64,000 nt of DNA from Gammaproteobacteria bacterium (GTDB lineage Bacteria > Pseudomonadota > Gammaproteobacteria > Xanthomonadales > Xanthomonadaceae), in assembly GCA_025352045.1 (NCBI GenBank), contig JANXUD010000072.1, positions 1-64,000 of the forward strand, read 5' to 3'. A program made the translations under genes and the position numbers. This document shows, one piece after another, positions 51,873 through 61,699 of this stretch. The notes below the pieces were generated by a model. It made no database searches and was not told the origin of the DNA. It saw nothing but the letters and a program-made list of their open reading frames with translations. Within the stretch, counting starts at the first letter, position 1, and every line of letters begins with the position of its first letter.

Positions 51873-54020
51873 GTTTCCGGAGCGGGCGGCGGCGCGGGCG
51901 GCGTACATCGCCGCATCGGCGCGGGCGATGGTCTCGGCCAGGGCCTCGCTGCCCTCGCGCAAGGCCTCGCCCACCGAGAACCGCGACGGCGCAACGAGTG
52001 CATCGTCGCGCAGGCGCGCCGCGCTGGCATGCAGCATGGCGGCGTCGCCGCTCGAGAGCAGGATGACGAATTCGTCGCCACCCAGGCGCACCACTGCATC
52101 GCCGATGCGCACGCGCTCGGACAGGAAGCGCACGAACTCGATCAGCACCTGGTCGCCGCGATCGTGGCCCTGGCTGTCGTTGACCTGCTTGAAATGGTCC
52201 AGGTCCATCGTCAGCACGCCCCAGCCGCGGGTACCCTGCGCGCCCTCGAACACATCGAGCTGGCGCCGGTTGTAGCAGCCGGTCAGGGCGTCGCGCAGGC
52301 TCTGCTCGTGCAGGGCGCGGGTTTCCTGCACCTGGTCGGTGACGTCCACCGCGTTGCCGATCACGTAGGCGCGGCCATCCTCGGGAGCCGACAGCCGCGA
52401 ACTGTAACGCCAGTGTCGATGCTCGCCGCCGCCGCTGCGGACCAGGAACACGCCCTGATCCTGGCCTTCGTCGCGCACCCGCTGCAGGTAGTTGGAGAAC
52501 GCCTCGCGCCCGACCCGGGGCTGGAAGTCCTGCAGCGAGCGGCCGACCATGGTCTCCGACGGCTGGCCCAGGGCCTGGGCCGCGGCCGGATTGACCAGCA
52601 GCAGGCGGCCCTGGGGATCGTGCAGGAAGACAAAGCCCGAGCTCATGTTCAGCAGGTCGTGCGCCCGCGCCTCGCTTTCGCGCAGAAGCGCGAGGGTGGC
52701 CTTGAGCCGCTGGTTGGAGCGGCGTTGCAGCAGGTAGAAGCCGCCCAGCACAAGCAGCATCGCGATCGCGAAGGCCACGACCCCGCCAGCCAGCTGGTTG
52801 CGCTCGGCCAGGGTACGTTCGCGTTCGGCCGCCAGCACCGCCTCGTCCTTCAGGCGCAGCACGTCGAGCTCGCGCTCGGCGTATTCCAGGCGGGCGTCGA
52901 AATCGTCCGACGCCTTGGCGCGGTCGCTGCGCTCGATCTCGCCGTCGATGTCCAGGAAGCGCCGGACCATGGCGTTGACCGTTGCCGCGTCCTTGCCCTG
53001 GTCGACCGAGATGCGGATCAGTTCGCGCAGCACCCGCAGTTCGTCGCGCTTCTGGCCCAGCGCGCGGAAGCTGCGGTAGGCGATGCCCAGCTCGCGCCCG
53101 GCCAGCGCACCCTCGCCGGTATCTAGCGCGGCCAGGCCGAGCACTTCGTGGCCGAGGCCCTCGAGCTGCGAGTTCTTCAGTTGCCCGGCCAGCGCCAGCA
53201 CCGCCTGGCCGCTGTCGCGTTGCGCGGCGATATCCCCGGACAGGCGTGCCATGCGCGCCGTCTCGATCAGGATCTCGGCGCTGAGCTTGGGATCGTGGAA
53301 GCGCGCGGTGAGGACGCGGGCGCGATCCAGCGAGGCCTGTGCCGCGCGCGACTGGCCCAGCTGGGCCTGCGCGCGCGCCTGGTTGCGCAGCAGCCGCGTC
53401 TGCATCGGCAGGGCCACGTCCGCGGGCAGCACGGCAAGGCCCTTTGCGGCATATTCGGCCGACAGCGCGTGCTTGCCCAGCGACCAGCTCAGCGAGGAAT
53501 AGGCCAGGTAGACATCGGCCGACAGCTCCGGCGAGCGCGAGGTCTTGAGCAGCAGTTCGGCATCGCCCAGCAGCTTTTCGCCGCGGGTGAAGTCCTGCAT
53601 GGCGATCATGGCGCGGCTCTGGCCGACCAGGGCGCGGATGCGCAGGATCGGCTGGCCCGCCGCGCTTGCGGCGACACTGGCCTGGGCGCTGGCGTCGCGC
53701 TGGCAGGGCCAGTCGGCGATCACCCGGCAGGCATTGGACTGGGCCAGGTACAGCAGGGCGAGTTCGCGCCAGTTGCCTTTGGCGCGCGCCGCTGCAAGCA
53801 GTGGCGGCAACTGCCTGAGCACCGCTTCGGGCTGGCTCAGCGCCTGCTCCTCCAGGGGGTGGCGTGGCAGGCGCGAGTCGGTCGCGACGCTCTCGTCGTA
53901 GCGCGCCTGCGCGGACGCCGGCAGGCCCGTCGCCGCCAGCCCGCAGGCCGCGAGCAACAGCAGGGAAAGCACGCCATGGACGCGGCTTCGCTGGTCGCCG
54001 GGGCGCGCCCGCGGCGTCAT
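51864..54020 (-). CDS. Diguanylate cyclase with periplasmic TPR-like sensor, TM, PAS and GGDEF domains
   Basis: Signal peptide, helical repeats, TM (GGVVAFAIAMLLVLGGFYLLQRR), PAS, RLGGDEFVILL with upstream RIGD I-site. Confidence 0.9.
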   Translation of the reverse strand: MTPRARPGDQRSRVHGVLSLLLLAACGLAATGLPASAQARYDESVATDSRLPRHPLEEQALSQPEAVLRQLPPLLAAARAKGNWRELALLYLAQSNACRVIADWPCQRDASAQASVAASAAGQPILRIRALVGQSRAMIAMQDFTRGEKLLGDAELLLKTSRSPELSADVYLAYSSLSWSLGKHALSAEYAAKGLAVLPADVALPMQTRLLRNQARAQAQLGQSRAAQASLDRARVLTARFHDPKLSAEILIETARMARLSGDIAAQRDSGQAVLALAGQLKNSQLEGLGHEVLGLAALDTGEGALAGRELGIAYRSFRALGQKRDELRVLRELIRISVDQGKDAATVNAMVRRFLDIDGEIERSDRAKASDDFDARLEYAERELDVLRLKDEAVLAAERERTLAERNQLAGGVVAFAIAMLLVLGGFYLLQRRSNQRLKATLALLRESEARAHDLLNMSSGFVFLHDPQGRLLLVNPAAAQALGQPSETMVGRSLQDFQPRVGREAFSNYLQRVRDEGQDQGVFLVRSGGGEHRHWRYSSRLSAPEDGRAYVIGNAVDVTDQVQETRALHEQSLRDALTGCYNRRQLDVFEGAQGTRGWGVLTMDLDHFKQVNDSQGHDRGDQVLIEFVRFLSERVRIGDAVVRLGGDEFVILLSSGDAAMLHASAARLRDDALVAPSRFSVGEALREGSEALAETIARADAAMYAARAAARSGNSA

Positions 54021-54928
54021 GCCGAGTCGTCCGGCTCGAAGAAACTCCACATGACCTCGGGGAAGGTGGCTTTCACCGCCGCTTCCACGGCATTGATCTG
54101 CCGCACCATGCTGGCGCCGTCGCTGGCGGTGTCGGCCATCTCCGCCTGCACGGCGAGCATGATGTCGTTGCCGAGCTGCAAGGTGATCAGGCTGAAGACC
54201 TGGCGCACTTCCGGGCGCGCGCTGATGAAGCGCTCGATCTCGACGCGCCGCTCCGGCGCCACGCTCTGGCCGATCAGCATGCCCTTCACCGCGACCGCCA
54301 CGAACACCGCCACCACGATCAGCAGCACGCCGATGCCCAGGGTACCGAGCGCGTCGAAGACGGGATTGCCCGTCACCATGGTCGCAACGATGGCCAGCAG
54401 GGCGAACACCAGGCCGAGCAGAGCCGCCAGGTCCTCGCCGAAGATCACCACCAGCTCGGCCTGCCGGCTTTCGCGGAACCAGCGCCACAAACCCAGCGTG
54501 CCGCGCGCCTTGTCCACCTCGGCCAGGCAGGCGCGCATGGACACGCCCTCGGCGACGATGCCGAACACCAGCACGCCGACCGCGATCCAGGGCTTGTTCA
54601 GCGGCTCGACCGAATGCAGCTTGTGCCAGCCTTCGTACAGCGAGAACACGCCGCCAACCGAAAACAGCATCAGCGCGACCAGGAAGGACCAGAAGTAGAT
54701 TTCCTTGCCGTGGCCCAGCGGGTAGTCGGGGCTGGGCGGCCGCTTGGCGCGCTTCATCCCCAGCAGCAGCAGGCCCTGGTTGCCGCAGTCGGCCAGCGAA
54801 TGCACGGCTTCGGCCAGCATGGCAGCGGAACCGGTGAGGAAAGCGGCGACGGACTTGGCCAGGAAGATGGCGAAGTTGGCACCCAGGGCGTACAGGATCG
54901 TCTTGAGGGAATTGCCCTGGCCGGCCAT
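54017..54928 (-). CDS. Cation diffusion facilitator family transporter
   Basis: LYALGANFAIFLAKSVAAFLTGSAAMLAEAVHSLADCGNQGLLLLGMKRAKRPPSPDYPLGHGKEIYFWSF. Confidence 0.92.
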   Translation of the reverse strand: MAGQGNSLKTILYALGANFAIFLAKSVAAFLTGSAAMLAEAVHSLADCGNQGLLLLGMKRAKRPPSPDYPLGHGKEIYFWSFLVALMLFSVGGVFSLYEGWHKLHSVEPLNKPWIAVGVLVFGIVAEGVSMRACLAEVDKARGTLGLWRWFRESRQAELVVIFGEDLAALLGLVFALLAIVATMVTGNPVFDALGTLGIGVLLIVVAVFVAVAVKGMLIGQSVAPERRVEIERFISARPEVRQVFSLITLQLGNDIMLAVQAEMADTASDGASMVRQINAVEAAVKATFPEVMWSFFEPDDSA

Positions 54929-55033
54929 AAGCTCGCGCGATCTTGGTCCAAGCGCGATTCTACATCGGCAATGCCGCGACTCGGGGAGCCCCATGCCGGG
55001 TCCGCCGGGCGTGACTGGTAAACTGCCGGGCTG

Positions 55034-58000
55034 ATGCCTCCCCAGCAATCCAATCCGCCCCGCGCCGATGGCGCGGCCCACGCCCTCCCCGTTCCGCCGC
55101 GCCCGCGTCCCGGCCAGCAGCGTGCGCGCTGGCGTGCGCCGGCCAGTCCCAGCGCCTTCGCGCTCGGCCTGGTGGCGCTGGCGCGCGCGAATGATGGCCT
55201 GGTGCTGGTGGCGGTGCGCGACACGCAATCGGCCGCCATCCTCGAGCGCGACCTGCAGGTGCTGGCCGGCGACCTGCCCGTGCTGCACTTCGCTGATTGG
55301 GAAACCCTGCCCTACGACCTGTTCAGTCCGCATCCGGACATCGTCTCGCAGCGCATCGCGGCCCTGTACCGCCTGCCGACCGCCACGCGCGGCATCCTGG
55401 TCGCGCCGGCATCGTCGCTGATGCAGCGCCTGCCGCCGCCCGAATGGGTCGCGGGCAATGCATTGGACGTGCGCCGCGGTGCGCGCCTGGACATGGACGT
55501 CGAAAAGCGCCGGCTCGAGGCCTCGGGCTACCGCAACGTGCCGCAGGTGCTCGATCCCGGCGATTTCGCGGTGCGCGGCGCCCTGCTCGACCTGTACCCG
55601 ATGGGCGCCGACCGGCCCTACCGCATCGAACTGTTCGACGACGTGGTCGATTCGCTGCGCAGTTTCGATCCGGAGACGCAACGCTCCGACCACCCGGTCG
55701 ATTCGGTGAGGCTGCTGCCCGCGCGCGAGTTCCCCCTGGACCAGGCGTCCACCAAGCGGGTGCGCGAAAAACTGAGCGAGCGCTTCGACTTCGACCCGCG
55801 CAAGTTCCCGCTCTATCAGGACCTGAAGGAAGGCGCGGCGCCCGCGGGCGTGGAGTACTACCTGCCCCTGTTCTTCGAGCGCACGGTGCCTCTTTTCGAC
55901 CACCTCGCCACCGGGGCGTTGCTTGTCGTGGCCGATGGCGTTGGGGACTCCGCCGCCGCGTTTTGGGCCCAGACCCGCGACCGCTGGGAGCAGCGCCGGC
56001 ATGACGTCGAGCGGCCGATCCTGCCGCCCGAGGAACTGTTCCTGCCGCCCGATGCCCTGCGTGCCGAATTCAACAAGCTGCGCCGGATCGAAATCGTCGC
56101 GCGCGATGCCGCCGACGCAGCCGATGCGGCATCCATCGACGACATGCCGGCGCCGGTGCTGGCCTGGGTGCACAAGGGCGAGGCGCCCGGCGCGGCGCTC
56201 ACCTCCTTCCTGCACAACTACCCCGGCCGCGTGTTGCTGGCTGCCGACAGCGCCGGCCGGCGCGAAGCCTTGCTGGAATTGCTGGTCGCCGGCGAATTGC
56301 GGCCGACGCAAGTCGGCGGCTGGCAGGCCTTCCTCGACGGTGATGTGCGATTCGCCATTGCAGTCGCGCCGCTGGAGGACGGCTTCGCGCTGACGCAGCC
56401 CCCGCTGACCGTCCTCACCGAACGCCAGCTCTTCCCCGACCGCGCCGACCAGAGCCGGCGCAGGCGCCGGGCGACCCGCGATCCCGACCAGATCCTGCGC
56501 GACCTGAGCGAGATCGTGATCGGCTCGCCGATCGTGCACGAGGACCATGGCGTGGGCCGCTACCAGGGTCTTGTGTCGCTCGATACCGGCGGGGTCGCCG
56601 GCGAGTTCCTGTGCATCGAGTACGCCAAGGGCGACAAGCTGTACGTGCCGGTGGCGCAGCTTCAACTGGTCAGCCGCTACTCCGGCGCCTCGCCCGAGCA
56701 CGCGCCCCTGCATTCGCTGGGCGGCGACGCCTGGGAAAAGGCCAAGCGCAAGGCAGCCGACAAGGTGCGCGACGTCGCCGCCGAACTGCTCGACATCCAG
56801 GCGCGGCGCCATGCGCGCGTGGGGCTTGCGCTGGAAGTCGATCGCGCCATGTACGAACCCTTCGCCGCGACCTTCCCGTTCGAGGAGACGCCGGACCAGG
56901 CGACCAGCATCGAGGCAGTCATCGCCGACCTCGGCAAGACCACGCCGATGGACCGCGTGGTTTGCGGCGACGTCGGCTTCGGCAAGACCGAGGTCGCCGT
57001 GCGCGCCGCCTTCGTCGCCGCCACCGCCGGCAAGCAGGTTGCCATCCTGGTGCCGACGACACTGCTGGCGGAGCAGCACTACCGGAACTTCCGCGACCGC
57101 TATGCCGATTGGCCAATCCGGGTGGAGGTGCTGTCGCGCTTCAAGTCGACCAAGGAGATCAAGGCGGTGCTGGCGCAGGTCGAGGAAGGCAGGATCGACG
57201 TGATCGTCGGTACCCACCGGCTGCTGCAGGGCGACGTCCGCTTCAAGGACCTGGGCCTGGTGATCGTGGACGAGGAGCAGCGCTTCGGCGTGCGCCAGAA
57301 GGAGGCGCTGAAGGCCCTGCGCGCCGAAGTACACCTGCTGACCCTCACCGCCACGCCGATCCCGCGCACCCTGAACATGGCCATGAGCGGCCTGCGCGAA
57401 CTGTCCATCATCGCCACCCCACCGGCGCATCGGCTGGCGGTCAAGACCTTCATCACCACCTGGGATCCGGCGCAGCTGCGCGAGGCCTTCCAGCGCGAGT
57501 TGGCCCGCGGCGGCCAGGTGTATTTCCTGCACAACGAGGTGGACACGATCGAGAAGACGGCGCGCGAACTGGCCGAGCTGGTGCCGGAGGCGCGGATCCG
57601 AATCGCCCATGGCCAGATGCCGGAGCGCGAACTCGAGCAGGCCATGCTCGACTTCCACCGCCAGCGCTTCAACGTGCTGGTGTGCACCACCATCATTGAA
57701 TCCGGCATCGACATCCCCAGCGCCAACACCATCATCGTCAACCGCGCCGACCGCTTCGGCCTGGCCCAGCTACACCAGCTGCGCGGACGGGTCGGGCGCT
57801 CGCACCATCGCGCCTACGCCTACCTGATCGTGCCGCCGAAGAAGGCGATGACCGCGGATGCCGAGAAACGCCTGGAAGCGCTCGCCTCGCTCGAGGAACT
57901 GGGCGCCGGCTTCACCCTGGCCACGCACGACCTGGAGATCCGCGGCGCCGGCGAACTGCTGGGCGAGGAACAGTCGGGCCAGATCGCCGAGATCGGTTTC

Positions 58001-58522
58001 TCGCTCTACACCGAACTGCTGGAGCGCGCCGTGCGCTCCATCCGCACCGGAAAGATCCCCGACCTCGACCCGGCCCTGCGCCATGGCGCCGATGTCGAGC
58101 TGCATATCCCCGCCCTGATTCCCGAGGACTACCTGCCCGACGTGCACGCGCGGCTGACGCTGTACAAGCGCATCGCCTCGGCCCGCGACGAGGACGCGCT
58201 GCGCGAGTTGCAGGTGGAGATGGTGGACCGCTTCGGCGTGCTGCCTGATCCGGCCAGGCAACTGTTCGCAGTCGCCGAACTCAAGCTCGAGGCCACGCGA
58301 CTCGGCCTGCGCAAGCTCGAGCTCGGGCCGACGGGCGGGCGCGTGCAGTTCCTGGCCCAGCCGAACGTGGATCCGATGTCGGTGATCCGCCTGATCCAGT
58401 CGCAGCCGCGCGTCTATTCCATGGACGGGCCGGAAAAGATGCGCATCCGGCAGGAACTTCCCGATGCATCCTCGCGCCTGCGCACCGCGCGTGGCCTGCT
58501 GGCCCTGCTCAAGACGGGATGA
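55034..58522 (+). CDS. mfd: Transcription-repair coupling factor
   Basis: DWETLPYDLFSPHPDIVSQR; VCGDVGFGKTEVAVRAAF; LVIVDEEQRFGVRQKEALK; TRCF C-terminal domain. Confidence 0.97.
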   Translation: MPPQQSNPPRADGAAHALPVPPRPRPGQQRARWRAPASPSAFALGLVALARANDGLVLVAVRDTQSAAILERDLQVLAGDLPVLHFADWETLPYDLFSPHPDIVSQRIAALYRLPTATRGILVAPASSLMQRLPPPEWVAGNALDVRRGARLDMDVEKRRLEASGYRNVPQVLDPGDFAVRGALLDLYPMGADRPYRIELFDDVVDSLRSFDPETQRSDHPVDSVRLLPAREFPLDQASTKRVREKLSERFDFDPRKFPLYQDLKEGAAPAGVEYYLPLFFERTVPLFDHLATGALLVVADGVGDSAAAFWAQTRDRWEQRRHDVERPILPPEELFLPPDALRAEFNKLRRIEIVARDAADAADAASIDDMPAPVLAWVHKGEAPGAALTSFLHNYPGRVLLAADSAGRREALLELLVAGELRPTQVGGWQAFLDGDVRFAIAVAPLEDGFALTQPPLTVLTERQLFPDRADQSRRRRRATRDPDQILRDLSEIVIGSPIVHEDHGVGRYQGLVSLDTGGVAGEFLCIEYAKGDKLYVPVAQLQLVSRYSGASPEHAPLHSLGGDAWEKAKRKAADKVRDVAAELLDIQARRHARVGLALEVDRAMYEPFAATFPFEETPDQATSIEAVIADLGKTTPMDRVVCGDVGFGKTEVAVRAAFVAATAGKQVAILVPTTLLAEQHYRNFRDRYADWPIRVEVLSRFKSTKEIKAVLAQVEEGRIDVIVGTHRLLQGDVRFKDLGLVIVDEEQRFGVRQKEALKALRAEVHLLTLTATPIPRTLNMAMSGLRELSIIATPPAHRLAVKTFITTWDPAQLREAFQRELARGGQVYFLHNEVDTIEKTARELAELVPEARIRIAHGQMPERELEQAMLDFHRQRFNVLVCTTIIESGIDIPSANTIIVNRADRFGLAQLHQLRGRVGRSHHRAYAYLIVPPKKAMTADAEKRLEALASLEELGAGFTLATHDLEIRGAGELLGEEQSGQIAEIGFSLYTELLERAVRSIRTGKIPDLDPALRHGADVELHIPALIPEDYLPDVHARLTLYKRIASARDEDALRELQVEMVDRFGVLPDPARQLFAVAELKLEATRLGLRKLELGPTGGRVQFLAQPNVDPMSVIRLIQSQPRVYSMDGPEKMRIRQELPDASSRLRTARGLLALLKTG

Positions 58523-58596
58523 TCCGGGCCGGGCGCAGGGTTGAATCCTGCGATGCGCTCGGGCCTACTTGGCTCCCCTGGTCGAGAGTCCCGCCC

Positions 58597-59367
58597 ATGT
58601 CGCTTCGCCCCGTCCTGCTTACGCTCGCTGTCGCCGCCCTCGCCGGTTGCGGCGGCGCCAAACTGGTCCGCCATCCTTCAGAGCCTGCGCCCATGGGGGC
58701 GCTGGTGCAGGCGACTGATGGTCGCCTGGCCGCGAGCGTGGACTGGGTGATCGTGCAGAACGGTCCGGGTTCGTGGGCGAAGAACGGCGACTGGGACGAA
58801 TACCTGGTGCGCGTGCGCGGCATGGGCCCCGGTCCGCTGACCCTGACCGGCGCGTCCGTGGTCGACTCGCTCGGGGCGACCTTGCCCGCGGGCGACAACC
58901 GCAGCGACCTCGTGCGTGCCAGCAAGGCCAGCGTCCGGCGCTACAGGTCCTCGGGCATGCGCGTGCAGGCCGGCCTTGGCGGCGCCAGCATCGCGGCGGC
59001 TGGCGTCGGCGCGAGCTACGGCGCGGCCTCGGCCCTGGCGACGGGAACCACCATGGGCGGCGCCTATGCGGGCGCCCTGCTGTTCACCGTTGCCGCGCCG
59101 GTGTTCGGCATCGCCGGCATCATGCGCGGCGTGCACAACCACCAGGTCAACCAGGAGATCGCCAAACGCCGCCCGACCTGGCCGCTGGTACTGGCCGGCG
59201 GGAATGCGCAGCCCCTTGACCTGTTCTTCCCGCTTGCACCCGCGCCACAACGCATCGACATCGCCTACACCGATGCCACGGGCGCGCATGTCCTGGCGAT
59301 CGACACCCGCGTGGCGCTCGCCGGCCTCCACCTTCCCGCCGCGGCCGCAACCGCCGGCGCACGCTAG
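58597..59367 (+). CDS. Hypothetical lipoprotein with glycine-rich membrane-like segment
   Basis: MSLRPVLLTLAVAALAGCGGAKLV lipobox; central GGASIAAAGVGASYGAASALATGTTMGGAYAGALLF. Confidence 0.78.
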   Translation: MSLRPVLLTLAVAALAGCGGAKLVRHPSEPAPMGALVQATDGRLAASVDWVIVQNGPGSWAKNGDWDEYLVRVRGMGPGPLTLTGASVVDSLGATLPAGDNRSDLVRASKASVRRYRSSGMRVQAGLGGASIAAAGVGASYGAASALATGTTMGGAYAGALLFTVAAPVFGIAGIMRGVHNHQVNQEIAKRRPTWPLVLAGGNAQPLDLFFPLAPAPQRIDIAYTDATGAHVLAIDTRVALAGLHLPAAAATAGAR

Positions 59368-59378
59368 GGGACACGACG

Positions 59379-60239
59379 ATGCCCAGATTCCTGCCACCGA
59401 CCGTGCACGACCTGGGCGGTTTCACCGTGCGCCGCCTCATCCCGCAGGCGGGCTGCCGCAGCGTCGGGCCATTCGTGTTCTTCGACCACATCGGCCCGGC
59501 CGTGCTGGAAGGCGACCAGCCCGTCGCCGTGCGTCCGCATCCGCATATCGGCCTGGCCACCGTCACCTACCTGTGGGAAGGCGCGATGATGCATCGCGAC
59601 AGCCTGGGCTCGGTGCAGGAGATCCAGCCCGGCGACGTCAACTGGATGACCGCCGGCCGCGGCATCGTGCACTCCGAGCGCACGCCCGGGCGCCTGCGCG
59701 GCGTCGCCCATTCCTTCCACGGCCTGCAGACCTGGGTCGCACTGCCGAAGGAACACGAAGAAGCGGAGCCGCACTTCGCGCATCATCCCAAGGCGACGCT
59801 CCCGCTGATCGACAACGACGGCGTCTGCCTGCGCATCGTCGCCGGCACGGCGTTCGGGGAGACCTCGCCGGTCAAGGTTTTCAGCGACACGCTGTACGTG
59901 GCGATCGACCTGGCCGATGGCGCCGAGCTGATGATCCCGAACGACCACGAAGAACGCGCGATCTATCCCGTGTCGGGCGAGGTCTTCCTCAATGAAACCG
60001 AGCCGCTGCCGCTCAACACCCTGTGCGTGCTGGACCCTGGAACCCTGCCCCTGCTCAATGCGCGCGGCCCCGCGCGGGTGATGCTGCTCGGCGGCGCGCC
60101 GCTGGATGGGCCGCGCTTCGTCTGGTGGAATTTCGTGTCCAGCTCGCGCGAGCGCATCGACCAGGCCAAGGCCGACTGGCGCGAAGGGCGCATCGGCCAG
60201 GTGCCGGGCGAGACCGAATTCATTCCGCTGCCCGACTGA
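59379..60239 (+). CDS. Pirin family protein
   Basis: FTVRRLIPQAGCRSVGPFVFFDHIGPA; VRPHPHIGLATVTYLWEGAMMHRDSLG; MTAGRGIVHSER. Confidence 0.94.
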   Translation: MPRFLPPTVHDLGGFTVRRLIPQAGCRSVGPFVFFDHIGPAVLEGDQPVAVRPHPHIGLATVTYLWEGAMMHRDSLGSVQEIQPGDVNWMTAGRGIVHSERTPGRLRGVAHSFHGLQTWVALPKEHEEAEPHFAHHPKATLPLIDNDGVCLRIVAGTAFGETSPVKVFSDTLYVAIDLADGAELMIPNDHEERAIYPVSGEVFLNETEPLPLNTLCVLDPGTLPLLNARGPARVMLLGGAPLDGPRFVWWNFVSSSRERIDQAKADWREGRIGQVPGETEFIPLPD

Positions 60240-60358
60240 TCCGCGACCGGGCCCAAGATCATGTCGAACGCGCTCGAGACACTGGCAAACATCTCTCAGG
60301 CAGTCGGAACCGTCACCATCACGACGCAAGGCGCAGTCCGCGCCGGCGCACCTCCCGC

Positions 60359-61249
60359 ATGCCGATTGGACGCCGTGAATTGAAAGTCCATCGCGCATTG
60401 GCAGGGGCGAGCGCAATCGCCCTGCTTTGCATCGCGTTCGTGCTTGGCGTTGGCGAGGTCCTGAGCCGACCCGTGCAGCACGCGGTTGGCAGCCCACCCC
60501 GGGGATTGCAGGCAACCTCCGTCGTCCTGAATGTCAATTCGCGGCAACACGTTGCGGGCTGGTTCTCCCCGGGCGGCAGAGGCAAGGGCGCGGTCCTGCT
60601 GCTGCACGGCGTGCGGGGCGATCGGCGCGACATGCTGGGTCGCGCACTGTTGCTGCACAGGCTGGGATACTCGGTCTTGCTCATTGATTTGCCGGCGCAC
60701 GGGGAAAGCGACGGCGACCGGATCACCTTCGGCTATCGCGAGGCCGCCGGGGTCAGGGCGGCGCTCGATTACCTGCGGCGGCGATCGCCCGGCGAAAGGA
60801 TTGGCGTGATCGGCGTCTCCCTGGGTGCCGCAGCATTGGTTTTTTCCAGGCCCGACCCGGCCCCGAGCGCCGTCGTGCTTGAATCCATGTACCCGACGAT
60901 CACCGAGGCGGTCGAGGACCGCCTGGCCATCCGTTTTGGAAGGCTGGGCAAGGCCCTGGCGCCAGTGCTTCTCTGGCAGGTGCCATGGCGCCTGGGCGTC
61001 TCCGAAGACAGGCTTCGTCCGATTTCCTTCCTGGCGGAACTCCATGCCCCGGTCCTCATCATCGCGGGATCCGTCGACGAGCACACACCTCTGCCGGAAA
61101 CACAACGCATCTACCGGGCGGCTCGGGAACCCAAGGAACTGTGGGTGGTGGAGGGCGCGGCGCACGTCAACCTGCATCGTTACAGCCCGGAGGCTTACGA
61201 GTCCAGGGTCCTGCCTTTCCTTGCAAAATATCTTCGCAATGGCGCATGA
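60359..61249 (+). CDS. Alpha/beta hydrolase, membrane-anchored or secreted
   Basis: VLLLHGVRGDRRDMLGRALLLHRLGYSVLLIDLPAHGES; GVIGVSLGAAAL; GSVDEHTP; GAAHVNLH. Confidence 0.88.
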   Translation: MPIGRRELKVHRALAGASAIALLCIAFVLGVGEVLSRPVQHAVGSPPRGLQATSVVLNVNSRQHVAGWFSPGGRGKGAVLLLHGVRGDRRDMLGRALLLHRLGYSVLLIDLPAHGESDGDRITFGYREAAGVRAALDYLRRRSPGERIGVIGVSLGAAALVFSRPDPAPSAVVLESMYPTITEAVEDRLAIRFGRLGKALAPVLLWQVPWRLGVSEDRLRPISFLAELHAPVLIIAGSVDEHTPLPETQRIYRAAREPKELWVVEGAAHVNLHRYSPEAYESRVLPFLAKYLRNGA

Positions 61250-61671
61250 CGATGCAGTCCGGCCCGATCCGATTCGCTGTTCGACTTGAGCCGCGCCTCG
61301 GGCCGCGGGTGCGGCGACTCGCAGCAGCGATTTGTCTTGCTGCAGCCTTTGCGGCGACCGCGAAGGAACCTCGACTTCCGATCGCCTCCGGCACCTACGC
61401 GTTCCAGCACCGATATGCCGAGCTCCCCGACATGCAGGGCATGCCCCTGGTGGCAAGAGTGCATGGGCGTCACATCGAACGCCTCAACAGGACTGACTCG
61501 AACGTCTGGCCGAAAGGACGCATGGCCAGCGGAACGCTCATGTGGCACGCAGCGTCCAGGCAGTGGATCATCGGAAATCCCAAGGAAGACCAACGGGCGC
61601 AGGAGGTCGGGGGCTGCAGCGACGGGCCGTACGTCGTGGACCTGGTGAACCGCATTTATTGGACCTGCTAG
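61246..61671 (+). CDS. Hypothetical secreted protein
   Basis: Signal-like N-terminus (RRLAAAICLAAAFAATAKE); ATGA overlap with the hydrolase. Confidence 0.6.
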   Translation: MTMQSGPIRFAVRLEPRLGPRVRRLAAAICLAAAFAATAKEPRLPIASGTYAFQHRYAELPDMQGMPLVARVHGRHIERLNRTDSNVWPKGRMASGTLMWHAASRQWIIGNPKEDQRAQEVGGCSDGPYVVDLVNRIYWTC

Positions 61672-61699
61672 GCGATGGTTGAGATGCCTTCAGCTGGCC

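Noticed and set aside
54017-57658. 1213-aa minus-strand ORF
   Set aside because: Only the C-terminal 303 aa (CDF transporter from 54928) is real; the N-terminal part is antisense to mfd.
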